From: Amborella trichopoda
Taxonomy: Eukaryota; Streptophyta; Magnoliopsida; Amborellales; Amborellaceae
DNA length: 64,000 bases
Assembly: GCF_000471905.2 (NCBI RefSeq)
Contig: NW_006499973.1
Span: forward strand, 3,163,329-3,227,328
Reading direction: 5' to 3'
The notes under the pieces are model-generated. The model searched no databases. It had not been told where the DNA came from and saw only the letters and a program-made list of their open reading frames with translations. Below, piece after piece: positions 35,076 to 46,600 of this stretch. The position numbers and the translations under genes are program-made. Each line of letters begins with the position of its first letter. Within the stretch, counting starts at the first letter, position 1.

Positions 35076-36050
35076 ACTCTAATTTTTGATATTTCCATTT
35101 TCCCACTAACCATTGTACTTTGAAAGATTATCTAACGTAAATTTGATGAAAGAGAGTGGCTTTGAAGTTTGAACTTAGGTGGTTTGTTAAAAAGTAGGGA
35201 GCATAAAAGTTTGGCTTTTACCTATTTTCTCGACTTTTTATATGATCCACAAGTAACCATGTTATGGTCATATAAGAACTGTAGTGCCCGACGTCTCTAT
35301 TAGATCTATATAATGCATTTGGCACTTCCCAGCCTATTTAAAGCATTAAAAGACATGTGGTTTTGTTAAATCCATCATCATCAGACTTCTGTCAACTATT
35401 TGGGGTTGGTTATATCAATCCTTGGCTCTATTAATGGTCATACTATTAATGAGGTAAAACGCCCTAACAGAATGCAAATGGTATAGATTAGGGGTTCGAG
35501 AAATATTTTGGCTAAGTTTTACAATTGATGCCTACTTAACACAGCCCACCTCGTTTATCTGATCTTGGGACCGGTTAAGGAAAACTTTAAGGTCGTTAAC
35601 TAGTTCAGTAAATTCTTAGCAAAACATGCATCAAGGAAGCAGGCTTTATCCTATTATAAGTCCACCAAAGAAAATGGAAAACAAGGATTCAAATCAATTA
35701 GAAGAAAAAAAAGAAAGAAGCCACACTATCTAGTTTAAACTTCAAAGATAATTTACATCAACATTCCTTAATGCAAATAAAAAAAAAACAGCAATTGAAA
35801 ACTGAAATGGCTAAATTCGGCAACTATAAGAGCCAGATTTAAGAAACTTGCCAAACATTTAACATTCAAATTATCTTATTGTATCGAAAATGCAAGTTAA
35901 TCCATTCATAGGCTAAAATTATATCCATAAAATGTAATTCTATAAGAAGGAAAATTGCTAGTCGATCGAGGTACTCAACCAAAAATCATAACAAAACCTT
36001 AGAGCATGCCATTTTTTTGATAATGCTATGAACAATCATTTCTACCATTG
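35076..36050. other. Intergenic, nothing recognised
   Basis: AT-rich, no frames of note and no repeat shared within the window. Confidence 0.35.
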
Positions 36051-36059
36051 CTTTAAGGT

Positions 36060-36440
36060 GACCTTAAATCAAGGCCTAAAGCTGTGAGTGAAACGTTTAG
36101 AGAGAGAAAAAACCTAAAAAGCCTATAGAGAGATAAAACTTACCACCCTCTTGAGAGAAAGAATGATTGTACTTCAAAGTCCAACCCCTTCTGTTGATGA
36201 TGAAAAATAAAGACTCCAATTCATCCATTTAAAATCCACTAGAGAGAAATATCCACTCTAATTCATCCATTCAGACCTAAAACAATAGTAGTATTTCAAA
36301 ATCCATACCTTAAATCAAGACCTAAAACCATGAATGAAAAGTTTAGAGAGAGAAAATGTCCAAAAGTTTAGAGAGAGAAAGATGAAACTGACCACACTCT
36401 TGAGAGAAAGAATGGTTGTACTCCCAAATCCAGCTCAAGA
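36060..36440 (+). repeat. Diverged tandem pair, spacing about 240 bp
   Basis: AAGGCCTAAAGCTGTGAGTG ... TTTAGAGAGAGAAAA ... CTCTTGAGAGAAAGAATGAT at about 36070-36170 recurs as AAGACCTAAAACCATGAATG ... CTCTTGAGAGAAAGAATGGT at about 36310-36420. Confidence 0.55.
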
Positions 36441-36665
36441 TTAGAAAAAGTGGACTAACCATCTCATTTGCCCTGCCTGAATGTGATGGGTAAGGAGGGG
36501 TAGGTAGCCAAGTTCAAAATCCAGCCCTAAATCTTGGGCCCCAAGAGATTATCGCGCATACTAGAGTGAGGGAGAAACAAACCCTAGGAACTGGTGATGC
36601 AGTGGAAATGGAGAGAGAGAGAGGAAATCGAAGAAGGATAAAGCTTTTGAGGATTGTGCCCGTTG

Positions 36666-36666
<1 letters not shown>

Positions 36667-36697
<31 letters not shown>
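36667..36697 (+). repeat. (GA)n microsatellite
   Basis: About fifteen GA units within a purine-rich block (36606-36720). The frames called across it on both strands are low-complexity. Confidence 0.9.
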
Positions 36698-36703
<6 letters not shown>

Positions 36704-36821
36704 GTGGGCACAGAGAGAATTTGGAAGGAAATGAAAATGAGAGGGCCAAACAAGGGGAGCATGTTCTTTGGGTTTCCCAATTTCACATTTAAACTCGATT
36801 CCAATATCTGCACCATCTATT

Positions 36822-36890
36822 TTATTGGACGGTGGATTAGCGTGAAGCTCTTATTGTGCGGTTTGAGCTTCGGCTGTATATAAACGTTTT
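36822..36890. repeat. Possible family A MITE end
   Basis: GAAGCTCTTATTGTGCGGTTT then GAGCTTCGGCTGTATATAAAC resembles the right end of family A (GAGCCTCGGCTCTATATAAAC) with several changes. No matching other end was found. Weak. Confidence 0.3.
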
Positions 36891-37006
36891 CTTTTAATTA
36901 AAGTAAATTAGAGATGAAAATGTTATACATGTACCTATTCCTTATAGATAGATAATCACCAACAAGTTCTGCCGTTTGGAATCCCATTGATCTTTGCTTC
37001 AGCTCT

Positions 37007-37174
37007 ATTTCAAATACAATAACTACAACAATACTCGAAGATTCCCCTTATAACATTTAAGATACATTTATATCATCACTTATGTCAATCATTTCAAATA
37101 CAATAACTACAACAATACTCGAAGATTCCCCTTATAACATTTAAGATACATTTATATCATCACTTATGTCAATC
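37007..37174 (+). repeat. Perfect 84-bp tandem duplication
   Basis: The segment from ATTTCAAATACAATAACTAC to ACTTATGTCAATC occurs twice back to back (37007 and 37091) without visible differences. This indicates a very recent event or an assembly artefact. Confidence 0.85.
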
Positions 37175-37269
37175 AATTCAAGGTCACACGATAGACTCGT
37201 GTTGTGATATATAATAGTCAATTTATTTGGATCACACGATGTCATATTCCCAAAATGATTTTTTAGATG

Positions 37270-37691
37270 CTCTAAGGAACTATTTCAATGGTACTTCGTA
37301 GTCTTCAATTTTCCTCCTTATAAGAAAAGCATATGTCCTCTAGGTTAGTCTCAAAACACCCCCTATATCGAATTACCAGGTGTACTCCCTCAATAACCAT
37401 TGTTGATGCTATTGTATCAATGAATTCGTGTTACTAAAATTCGAGTTATAGAGAATAAATAAAACATATCATTAGAAAAAGGGAAAGTATAGAATGAGAC
37501 CATTTACCTTTGGAACAAGGTGAAACATCAATCATAGATTCCTCAAAACCCTTGTTTGGATAAACTATACAAAACTTATTGATTCCTTACAATCATTTTC
37601 ATGTCCATTGTTTCGTAACAAAATTTGATACATTTTTTCTCTCTAAAATTATAATATGCTTTCTCACTCTAAAACTCAAAATTTGGGATAA
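37270..37691 (+). repeat. Dispersed repeat C copy 2 joined to a CT-array leader
   Basis: 37270-37480 matches 16800-17060. 37525-37690 matches the leader of the CT-rich array (about 20570-20780), including TTGTTTGGATAAACTATACA and the first CTCTCTAAAAT units. At the other site the two parts lie some 3.5 kb apart. The segment is cut off by a Copia LTR at about 37692. Confidence 0.6.
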
Positions 37692-38615
37692 TCTCCCTCA
37701 GTTTTCATAACTCTTTTCCTATCAAATATTATGTAGAGAAAATACTAAATCAAATTTAATAAATTTCGTACACTTTTCCTTTTTGAAATCAATTAAAATC
37801 TCTACACGAACTCTATCTTGGAAGGTTTCATTCAATTGCATGCTTTATGACACAAGACACAAAATAGGAAGGTGAGAAAATAAGGTGGGGCGCACCACCT
37901 TATGGGTGGCCATGTGGGACTCACGCCCCACTAATTGGTGGGCTCAATAAATCTCAATTGACTCCCAATATATAAAGTATAATTTACAAGTATTAAAATA
38001 AATTTATTGACGTCATCAAACATTTTATTTTTCTCTGATTAAAATAAAACCAAAAAATTAAAAATTTAATTTAAAACTTATTTTTCAAAAAAAAATATAC
38101 CAGAGAGGTCTTAAAATTCATTTTAATTATCATAAAAATAATTAAAACATATTTAAACAGATCCAAGAAGAATTAATGGGAATTGGATCTATGCAGTTAG
38201 GATTACAACAAATATATTGATGACTTCATTCTTTTTGGAAACGTATCTCACTGAACCTTTTAGAACATGCTCAATAGTTTGCTTGACCCACAACACTTTG
38301 CAGGGGATCATGATTGAACTATCAAAGTCAACCAATAGAAGAAGGAGACACGATCCTAGTTCGTTGTTTACATTTCACTCCCTGAGGTCAAGTCCATGCC
38401 CCATTCCAATACTATGCTCCATGGGCCCTTCCAACATAGTCCAGTGTTGCAGAGAGTCATCTTTGAGCCGTAGCCAATCAAAGCTCAGATGAGTCTTAGT
38501 ACTGACAGTGCCTTATAGTCTTAAGTGGGCCACACTCCCACTAAAGCCAACATTTCACTATAATGCTTTTAGTACATGCTCTGATATGACTTTAAATGAC
38601 CAAAGAACCCCAACA
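37692..38615 (-). mobile_element. 3' LTR of Copia 1 (partial)
   Basis: Its start, TGTTGGGGTTC on the minus strand, lies directly after the polypurine tract. It shares CCTATCAAATATTATGTAGA and the GGTGGGGCGCACC / CGCCCCACTAATTGG block with the 5' LTR. The distal end is missing at about 37692. Confidence 0.75.
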
Positions 38616-41600
38616 TCTCCCACTTGGCCTTTGAAGACCTTACAATCTCTCTTCTTGACTCTTTCTCAGCCCATTCCCATGTATATGTTTGGCGAACGTA
38701 TTTGCCATCAACCCTTTGGTCAAAGGGTTTGCAAGCATGGTTTTGTGTTAGGATACGTGACCTCTATCTCGTCGAGTTGGACGTCGTTCCGGCTATGGTG
38801 ATAATGTGCTTTGATTTCTTGTGAAAACTTGGCTCCTTCATCACATGGTCTCCAAACTGGTTGTCACAAAAGATTCTCACACAGGAAAAACTCATAGGCT
38901 CGATCATGAGTTGATTGTAAAACCTTTTTTTCCATACAACCTCCTTGGCTGCCATACTACACGCCACATGTTCAGATTCAATGGTGGAATGGCTATTACG
39001 TACTGCTTCTTGGACTTCCAAGAAACTGCCCCACCACCTAGCATGAAGATATAAGCAGATGTCAATTTCATATTATCAGGGTTTTTTTGATAATCAGCAT
39101 CTGAGTACCCCTGTATGATTATGTTCGACAGGCCTCCATATGTGAGTGCATAATCTGCGGCCCCTCTCCAATATCTGAGTACTCTCTTAACCGTTTTCCA
39201 ATGTTCCAATCTAGGGTAGCATTAGAAATGGCTAATCACTCTCATGGGAAATGACAGGTCTGGCATTGTACTTGACATGGCGTACATGAGTGACCCCGCT
39301 GCGTTGCAATAAAGCATTCTCTCCATGTCTTTCCTCTCAACCTTATCTTATCACTTGAGCACATTTGCAGGCTTAACTTGGTCTTATTGTCTATAAGGGT
39401 AGATATGGGCTTACATTTGTCCATTTCAAAATTTTCCAACACCCTTTTGTAATAGGTTCTTTGGGAAAATTGAATGGTCCTATTTTACTTGTTTCTTGTT
39501 ATCTTTATGCCCAACACATATGATGCTTCCCCTAAGTCTTTCATATCAAAGTGTTGCGAAAGGAAATCCTTAGTCTCCTTTACTAGAGCCATCATGGTAC
39601 GAGCTACTAACAGTCAACATATCATCCACATACAATGAGAAACACCACATCACTTCGACTTGCCTTGAAATAAATGCAGTAATCCTCTTGACTGGAAATA
39701 AAATCTGCTTTAGACAAGGTCTCTTGGAATTTTATGTACCACTGTCGCGAAGCTTGCTTAAGGCCGTAAAGGGATTTTCTAAGTCTACAAACTAAGTCCT
39801 ATTTATTTTTTCTATGAAGCCCTCAGGTTGTTTCATATAAATTTCCTCTTCAAGCTCCTTATTTAGAAAGACTGTCTTTACATCCATTTGGCGGAGCTCA
39901 AAGTCAAAATGGGCTACTATGGCAATCAAGATCTTAATGGATGGAAATTTAGCAACTGGAATAAAGGTTGCATTGTAGTCTACGACTTCTTTTTGGGTGA
40001 AGCCTTTGGCTATAAGTCTAGCTTTGTATTTCTCAAGTTTTCCCTTAGAGTTCAAATATTTCTTTAACACCCACTTGCATCCCATAGGTTTTCAGTAACG
40101 AGGTAGAGGCATTAATATCTAAACCTGGTTTTGAATAATGGAGTGGTATTCTTCATTCTTGGCATTTTCCCATTGGTTTTTCTCATGACTGGAGAAGGCT
40201 TCTTTATAGGTTTTAGGCGCATTATCATATTCATCCCCAATTCTCTCATAGTGTTCCCTAGGTAAGTGAAGAATTTAGGTGGTGTTTTAATTTGGTTGCT
40301 TCTTCAAGGGTTTGTGGTTCTGGATCTCGAGTCTCAACCTAGTCATTCAGCATCTCAAAAAAATAGACTTTCTTGTGATTGCACTTTTCTTTGAGAAACT
40401 CGTCCTCAAAGAAATGGGCATCCTATAGTTAACAATCTAAAAAAAAAGCTAAGAAATGGGTATCCGTACTCTCTAGGATTGCCCCATTTTTTAGGTTGAC
40501 GAAACAGCCCTTACCATGTTCTAGGTATCCTATAATTATGCACTTTACGGTATTCCATTTTGATATGGGATGAGAACATAGGCTGAGCATCCCCACACCC
40601 TTAAATGGTCAAGGGATGGAGATCGACCAGTGAATATTTTGTGTGGAGTAAGTGGGGCTGTCTTAGTGGGAGAGCAGTTGGGAATATTATATATCATTGT
40701 AAATACTGCTTCTCGCATGAATTCTAGGAAGAGCTTTGCATGTCCCATCATTCTTCGCATTATTTCTACCAACGTCCTATTACATCTCTTAGCTACACCA
40801 TTTTGTTGTGGTGTAAATGGCATTGTAAATTGATGAATTATGCCATGCTCTATGCATATTTCTCTAAAGAGTTGTGGAGAATACGTACTGCCTCTATCGG
40901 TTCTTAGGACTTTTCTTGTTGATTTGGTTTCTAACTCAGTTTTATATTCCTTAAAATCGTCTAGGGCTTCGAATTTGAAATGTACTAAATAAATGTAGCC
41001 ATATCGTGAGTAGTCATCTATGAAAGTGGTGACATATTTCTTGTGGCTTTTGGTACTCACATTCATGGGACCGCAAATAACACTGTGGATGAGTTCTAAA
41101 ATGTCAGACCCTCTTTGAGCTATCATAAAGGGTTTCTTTATCAATTTTCCTTGCACACGTGATTCACATACTTTGGATAAGTCGCCCTTATAATTTTCAA
41201 ATGAACCATCTCTATTTAATCTCTCCATTCTTTTATGGTTTATGTGCCCTAATCTCATGTGCCACAAGTAAGTATCATTTTCACATTAAGAGGACGAGAA
41301 ATAAGCAACTTGATTCTTTGTTGCAATTTCAAATAGACCATCATTTAGCATGCCGATCATAACAACTTCTCCATGAGTTTTAACCGTCACATTTTTAGCA
41401 GCAAAAATGGTGACATAGCCTGTCTTAGCTAACTTTGGAACCGAAATCGAACACTTCATCTCTGGAGCATAAAGTTTTTGCTTTAGGACCATTACACCTC
41501 GATTTTTCAGATTCATAACATAGTCCTCAAATTTCAAAATATTAGTTTTTATGAATTGCTTACAAGGGTCCACGAGTTGGAAATTACGGTATCCTTCCTT

Positions 41601-42634
41601 AGAGTTTGACACATGGGCTATAGCACCTGAGTCAAAACCCTAAGTGGCACCCTTGGAATCAGCTATTATAGATTCAAACACCACACAAGCATGTTCTCTA
41701 TTCCCCCCATCATTATTCTTTTTCTCTCTACAGAATCTAGCTATGTCCCACTTTACCGCATGTAAAGCACTCTCTCTTCTCTCTGGGCCCTCTATTTTTT
41801 ATTCCTTCTCTCCCCTTTTGTTATTCTTATTTTTCTTTTTGGTGGGACTGAAATGTCCTTTGGCCTTACCCATTTTTCTCTGAACTATGTGCATTAGGCT
41901 TAAAGTTAGCCACATGCACCGCATTACGGGGTGTCGATGCATCATGTACTTTTTTACTCTCTCCCTTGCCCTTAAGGAAGATCATAAGCTCCTCCAACTT
42001 GGGAGCAGTCTCTCGGGCTGAGAGAGATGACACAAACACCTCTCGAGAAGTAGGGAGAGTGTTCAAAAGATGACAAACTTGCATATGCTGGGCGGGCTTC
42101 ATGTTGATGGCTTTGAGCTCACCTATTAGGGCCTGGAACATATGCATGTGCTCGTTAATCTTGGCTCTTTCCACCATTTTCAGATCGTTATATTTTTTTC
42201 AATGCAAGGGTTTGCTTGACTAAAGAAGAATAAGCAAATTCCTTCTCTAGCCCCTCATGGATTGCTTTCGTAGTCCTCAAGTTATCGTATTTCAATGTAT
42301 AGGAATTATGCATCGAAACAAGCAGTTTATGCTTAACAAACATATTCTTTTGCTCCCACTATGCATAATCTTCTCTTACATACTGCCTTTCATAAGCATT
42401 TCATCTTGGGACAGGTGTAGGGTTATAGGTAAGCATGTATTGGAGATTTTCCTCAATGAGGACACATCTCACGTTATGCTTCCAAGATGTGTAGTTGCTT
42501 TCATCAAACCTTTCTTATTTCAAGAGTTTGGCCATAAAACTTTATGCGACCATGACTCTTGAACTAGATTACAACAAGACAAAAAAAATAAAAACAAAAA
42601 AAAATGGCAGCAATAAGTCTTAGCTCTGACACCT

Positions 42635-44072
42635 ATGAAAGGTGGACTATGTGACCTGACAAGTTAATGCTGATTAAAATTTTTCTATATTTTCTTATGT
42701 ATTGCTACCCGAATCATTCACAAGTGTCAAAATACAATATATGAACCAAATAAAATGCCAATGACTCTCACTTGCTTACTATTAAAAGAAAATTATATTT
42801 ATAACATAGATCTGAAAATTACATAAAAGATCCAATTAAATCATGAGAGCATAAAACCAAAAATTATTGCATACCTTACCTTAGATTACCCCCAAGGACT
42901 TAGTACATCCCATGCTAGGTGTCCACCAAAGGCACACGGGATTTAGGTCCAAACTTGTTTTATAATTTGGGAAGCCTAGGCAAATCTAGCAGATAACATA
43001 ACATGGGATAATCTAGACTAACGCTCAACACATGAGCACAAGTCCAAGACCTATGGCTAGGCTTCGCGGCTTGGGCATGCCACCCCTTAGTGTTTATGTT
43101 TCTTTCTCAAACCCTAATTTTAAAGAGAGAAGAAAGGCAGAGATCAGAGAGGGTCATGCCACCACATTGGCTCAGAGAGGGAGAAAGTCAAAGGTAAGAA
43201 GTGTAGAGAAAAGGGCTCCCTAAAGCTAGTATATATAACACAAAGGCTAAGGTTTTGAGGGTTAGAGTTTTGCTATCATTATGAGACTTAATCTTGACCT
43301 TTGATCATGGAGACTTGTGGAGTGAAAAGATCTCATCTGTTCATTCTTTAGATCAAACATCATGATTAAAAGGAATGAAGCGGAACTGTTATCCCTTAGT
43401 TTTTTTAACTTTGTTCCTATCAAATATTATGTAGAAAAAATACTACATCAAATTTAATAAATCTTTTACACTTTCCATTTTTGAAATCAATCAAAATATG
43501 TACAACCCTAGCCTATAAGGTTGCATTCAATTGCATGCCTTATGACACAAGGCACAAAATATGAATGTGAGAAAATTAGGAGTTGGGGCACAACATCCTT
43601 TGAGTGGCTATGTGAACCCCACGCCCCACTAACTGGTGGGGCCAATAAATCCCAATGGGCCCCCAATATATAAAATATAATTTATAGATAGGAGAATAAA
43701 TTTTATGATGTCATCAAATATTTTCTTTTTCTCTTTGATTAAAATAAAATCAGAAAATTGATTTTCTTATTTAAAAGTCATTCTTCAATAAAATAAAATG
43801 CCCAGAGAACTTTAAACTTTCATTTTAATTATCTGAAAAGTAATTAATACATATTTCAACATATCCAATAAGAATTGATGGGAATTGGATCCATAGAGTT
43901 TTGATTACAATACATATATTGAGGACTCCATTCTTTCTGGAGACCGTATCTCAAAGCACCTTTCAAACTAACCCAATAGTTCCCATGACCCATAGCCCTT
44001 CGCAGGTGTTCATGAGTAGACTATCAAAGTTAGCCAATAAATAAGGAGACGGTCCTAGTCCATGGATTACAA
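42635..44072 (-). mobile_element. 5' LTR of Copia 1 (partial)
   Basis: The inner end lies two bases from the primer-binding site. A TATATATAAC box lies on the element strand at about 43225-43240. The outer (U3) tip is missing where the oppositely oriented LTR of Copia 2 begins. Confidence 0.7.
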
Positions 44073-45862
44073 TGTTGGGGTTATATGATCATTTAAAGGC
44101 CTTATGAGAGAGCATGTACTAAAAACATGAAATGTTGGCTCCAGTAAGAGTGTGGTCCACTTTTAACTATGAGGAACAACTAGTGCTAAGGTTCATCTGA
44201 GCTTTGATTGGCTATGACTCAATGGCGATGTTTAAAACCCGTAGTCATTCGCATTGTGTGAGCACAACCGATAAGGGGTTTGATGTAGGTTTATCCCTTG
44301 ATGAGGTTAGAGTTGTACCCATAATAGTTTGACCAAGGGACTCGATGAGACCTCTGTATGGGATGGATGACCGGAGAGGACAAGAGCCTAAATCCTCATC
44401 ATTACCATCACACGACATGTATGCTAGATAGCTATCCGTGAAATAGCCCTTTTGGAGAAGGGTGTATGACATGTACATAAGCGGAAGAGATGACTCTTTG
44501 CAAAACTGAACTAAGATTGTATCTCTTTCATTTATTGACTGACCAATCATGAACTCCTGTAAGGGTTGTGGGTCATTGGAACTATTGAGCCAGTTTGAGA
44601 AGATGCAGTAAGATACAATCTCTAGAAAGGATGGAGTCCTCATTATTTTTGTTGTAATTCGAACTCTAGGGATCAAATTCCCATCAAATCTTTCTTGAAT
44701 ATGTTTTAATATATTTTAAATATGTTTTAGACAATTAAATTAAATTTGTGGATCTCTTTGAGTATTTTATTTTATTGAAATATGATTTTTAAATGCAAAA
44801 ATCAATATCTTGATTTATTTTGATTAGATAGAAAAATAAATTATTTAATGACATCATAAAATTTATTTATTATCTGAAAAATACTTTTAATATTTTGAGG
44901 GCCCATTGGAATTTATTGGGCCCACCAATTAGTGGGACGCGAGGCCCACATGGCCACCCATGGGGTGGGGCACCCCACCTCTTATTCTTTCCTAAATTGT
45001 GTGATTGTAATTAAGTCACATGTTGGCTTGAGAATTTTAGGCAAGAGTGGTGTAGAGATATTAATTAATTTGGAAAAGGGAAAGTATAAGAATTACTTGA
45101 TATTGATTTAATATTTGATGGGATTAGCATTATGGAAACTGAGGTATAATGATGGCTGATCTAAGGAATGAATGGATAAAATCTCTTCACCCTACAGGTC
45201 TTCAAGATCAAAGGCCAATATTAAGTATCTTAGTGATGGCAAAACTGTAACCCTAGAAACCCTAACCTTTATTCTATATAAACTAGCTATAGGGGCTCAT
45301 TCCCTACACACTGGATATCTCAATCTTTAGTGCTCTGAGCCTAAGGGGTGGCATGCCCTTCTCTAATCTCTCTTTAAATTAATGTTTAAGAAGAACAAGA
45401 AATCCTAAGGGTTGGCACGCGCAAGCCACAATACCCTAGCCTTATAGTTTTGCCACATGCTTATGTGTTGAGCCTTGGTCTAGTTTATCCCATGTCTTGT
45501 TCTTTGCTAGTTTTGCTTACGCTGCTCAAGTTGTGACATGTTCTTGAACTTAGATCCCGTGCACCATTGGTTGAGAAGACCTGGAATGGGCTGTGTTAAG
45601 TCCTTGGGGGTAACGTGATGCAAGGTATGCGGTAATTTCCTGATTTATGCTATTTTGAGTTAATTACATCTTTTATGTAATTTCAGATCTACATTATGAA
45701 TGTAATTTCTTTTTAACGGCAAGCAAGTGAGCTTCCTTGACATTTTATTTGATTTATATATTGTACTTAAACAATTGTGAGTGATTTGGGTGGCAATACA
45801 TAAGAAATGATAAAAAAATTTTAATCGGTAATTATTTACCCGATCATATAGTCCACATCTCA
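44073..45862 (+). mobile_element. 5' LTR of Copia 2
   Basis: A full-length LTR of 1,790 bp, bounded by TGTTGGGG and the primer-binding site. It contains the GGTGGGGCACCCCACC block that marks this LTR family. Confidence 0.8.
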
Positions 45863-46039
45863 TTGGTATCAGAGTTAGGACTTATTGCTGCCATTTTTAT
45901 TTTTATTTTATTTATCTTATTGTAGTTTGATTCAAGAGTCAAGGCTGCAAAGAGTTTTATGGCCAAACTCTTAAAATTGCAAAGATTCAATTGGAGGAAC
46001 TACACGTCTTGGAAGCATATGAGTGGACCTACTTGGTAC

Positions 46040-46600
46040 ACTGGTAAGGATTATGTGGACCCATCAACGATGCTGGTGGGATATACAGGTGACCTAGTTG
46101 GGTCGCCGATAGGCTATTTGTGAAATCTTTTGGATTATATTAAACTGTAAAAATTTGAACAGTTCTCCATATATGATATTTGTTATATTGTTTCAATATA
46201 CATTCCTTAGAAAATAGCTACATTTTTCAAACCATGATTTTTAAGGATTATGATGGTCACTTATTGAGTAGCCAAACTATTGTGAATTCTTTTCAGAATA
46301 ATTGCTGCCTTATTGTTCGAATGTACAGCAGGAGTAGCTTTGGAGAAGTTTGTAGTCGCGGTTAAATTCGCCTTTGTAACTTTTGTTTTAACAAAATTGT
46401 ATATATATATACCTTCATGTTATTAAACGTTGTGAGTATACTTTGTACAAGTATGAAAATGCCTGAATGGAAAATTAGTTATGTGCAATATATAGTAGAA
46501 ATTTCGATTTTGTTCTATTTATACATTAAGAATAGATTGTCACACTTTGGGAATGACAATATTATAATACTTGAGGTGTGACAACTTATCTAGAGTATGT
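46040..46600. mobile_element. Insert of unknown type within Copia 2 gag
   Basis: This stretch does not resemble Copia gag and interrupts the element. It contains (TA)n at 46399-46412 and TGTCACACTTTGGG ... GAGGTGTGACA (46538-46583), the kind of TGT/ACA phrases seen at LTR ends. The type could not be decided. Confidence 0.35.

Larger units (their letters stand above)
37692..44072 (-). mobile_element. Ty1/Copia retrotransposon 1, decayed
   Basis: On the minus strand, in order: 5' LTR (42635-44072), primer-binding site (GGTGTCAGAGC, 42622-42633), gag (about 42600-41860) with a CCHC zinc knuckle (about 41730-41770), protease region, integrase (about 41270-40545, with the HxxxC-side GLGH-like start MWHMRLGHINHKRM and core DDYSRYGYIYL), reverse transcriptase (about 40085-39480), RNase H (about 39230-38760), polypurine tract (CCAAGTGGGAGA) and a partial 3' LTR (37692-38615). 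Gag-PR-IN-RT-RH is the Copia order. Both LTRs are incomplete at their outer ends. The coding region is broken in many places, on the order of ten or more, and the LTRs have diverged, so it is an old fossil. Confidence 0.85.

Noticed and set aside
36514-36883. Frames on both strands across the GA microsatellite
   Set aside because: Ser-Leu and Arg-Glu runs from a dinucleotide repeat. No domain.
44245-44676. 143-codon minus-strand frame
   Set aside because: It lies wholly inside the 5' LTR of Copia 2 and shows no domain.
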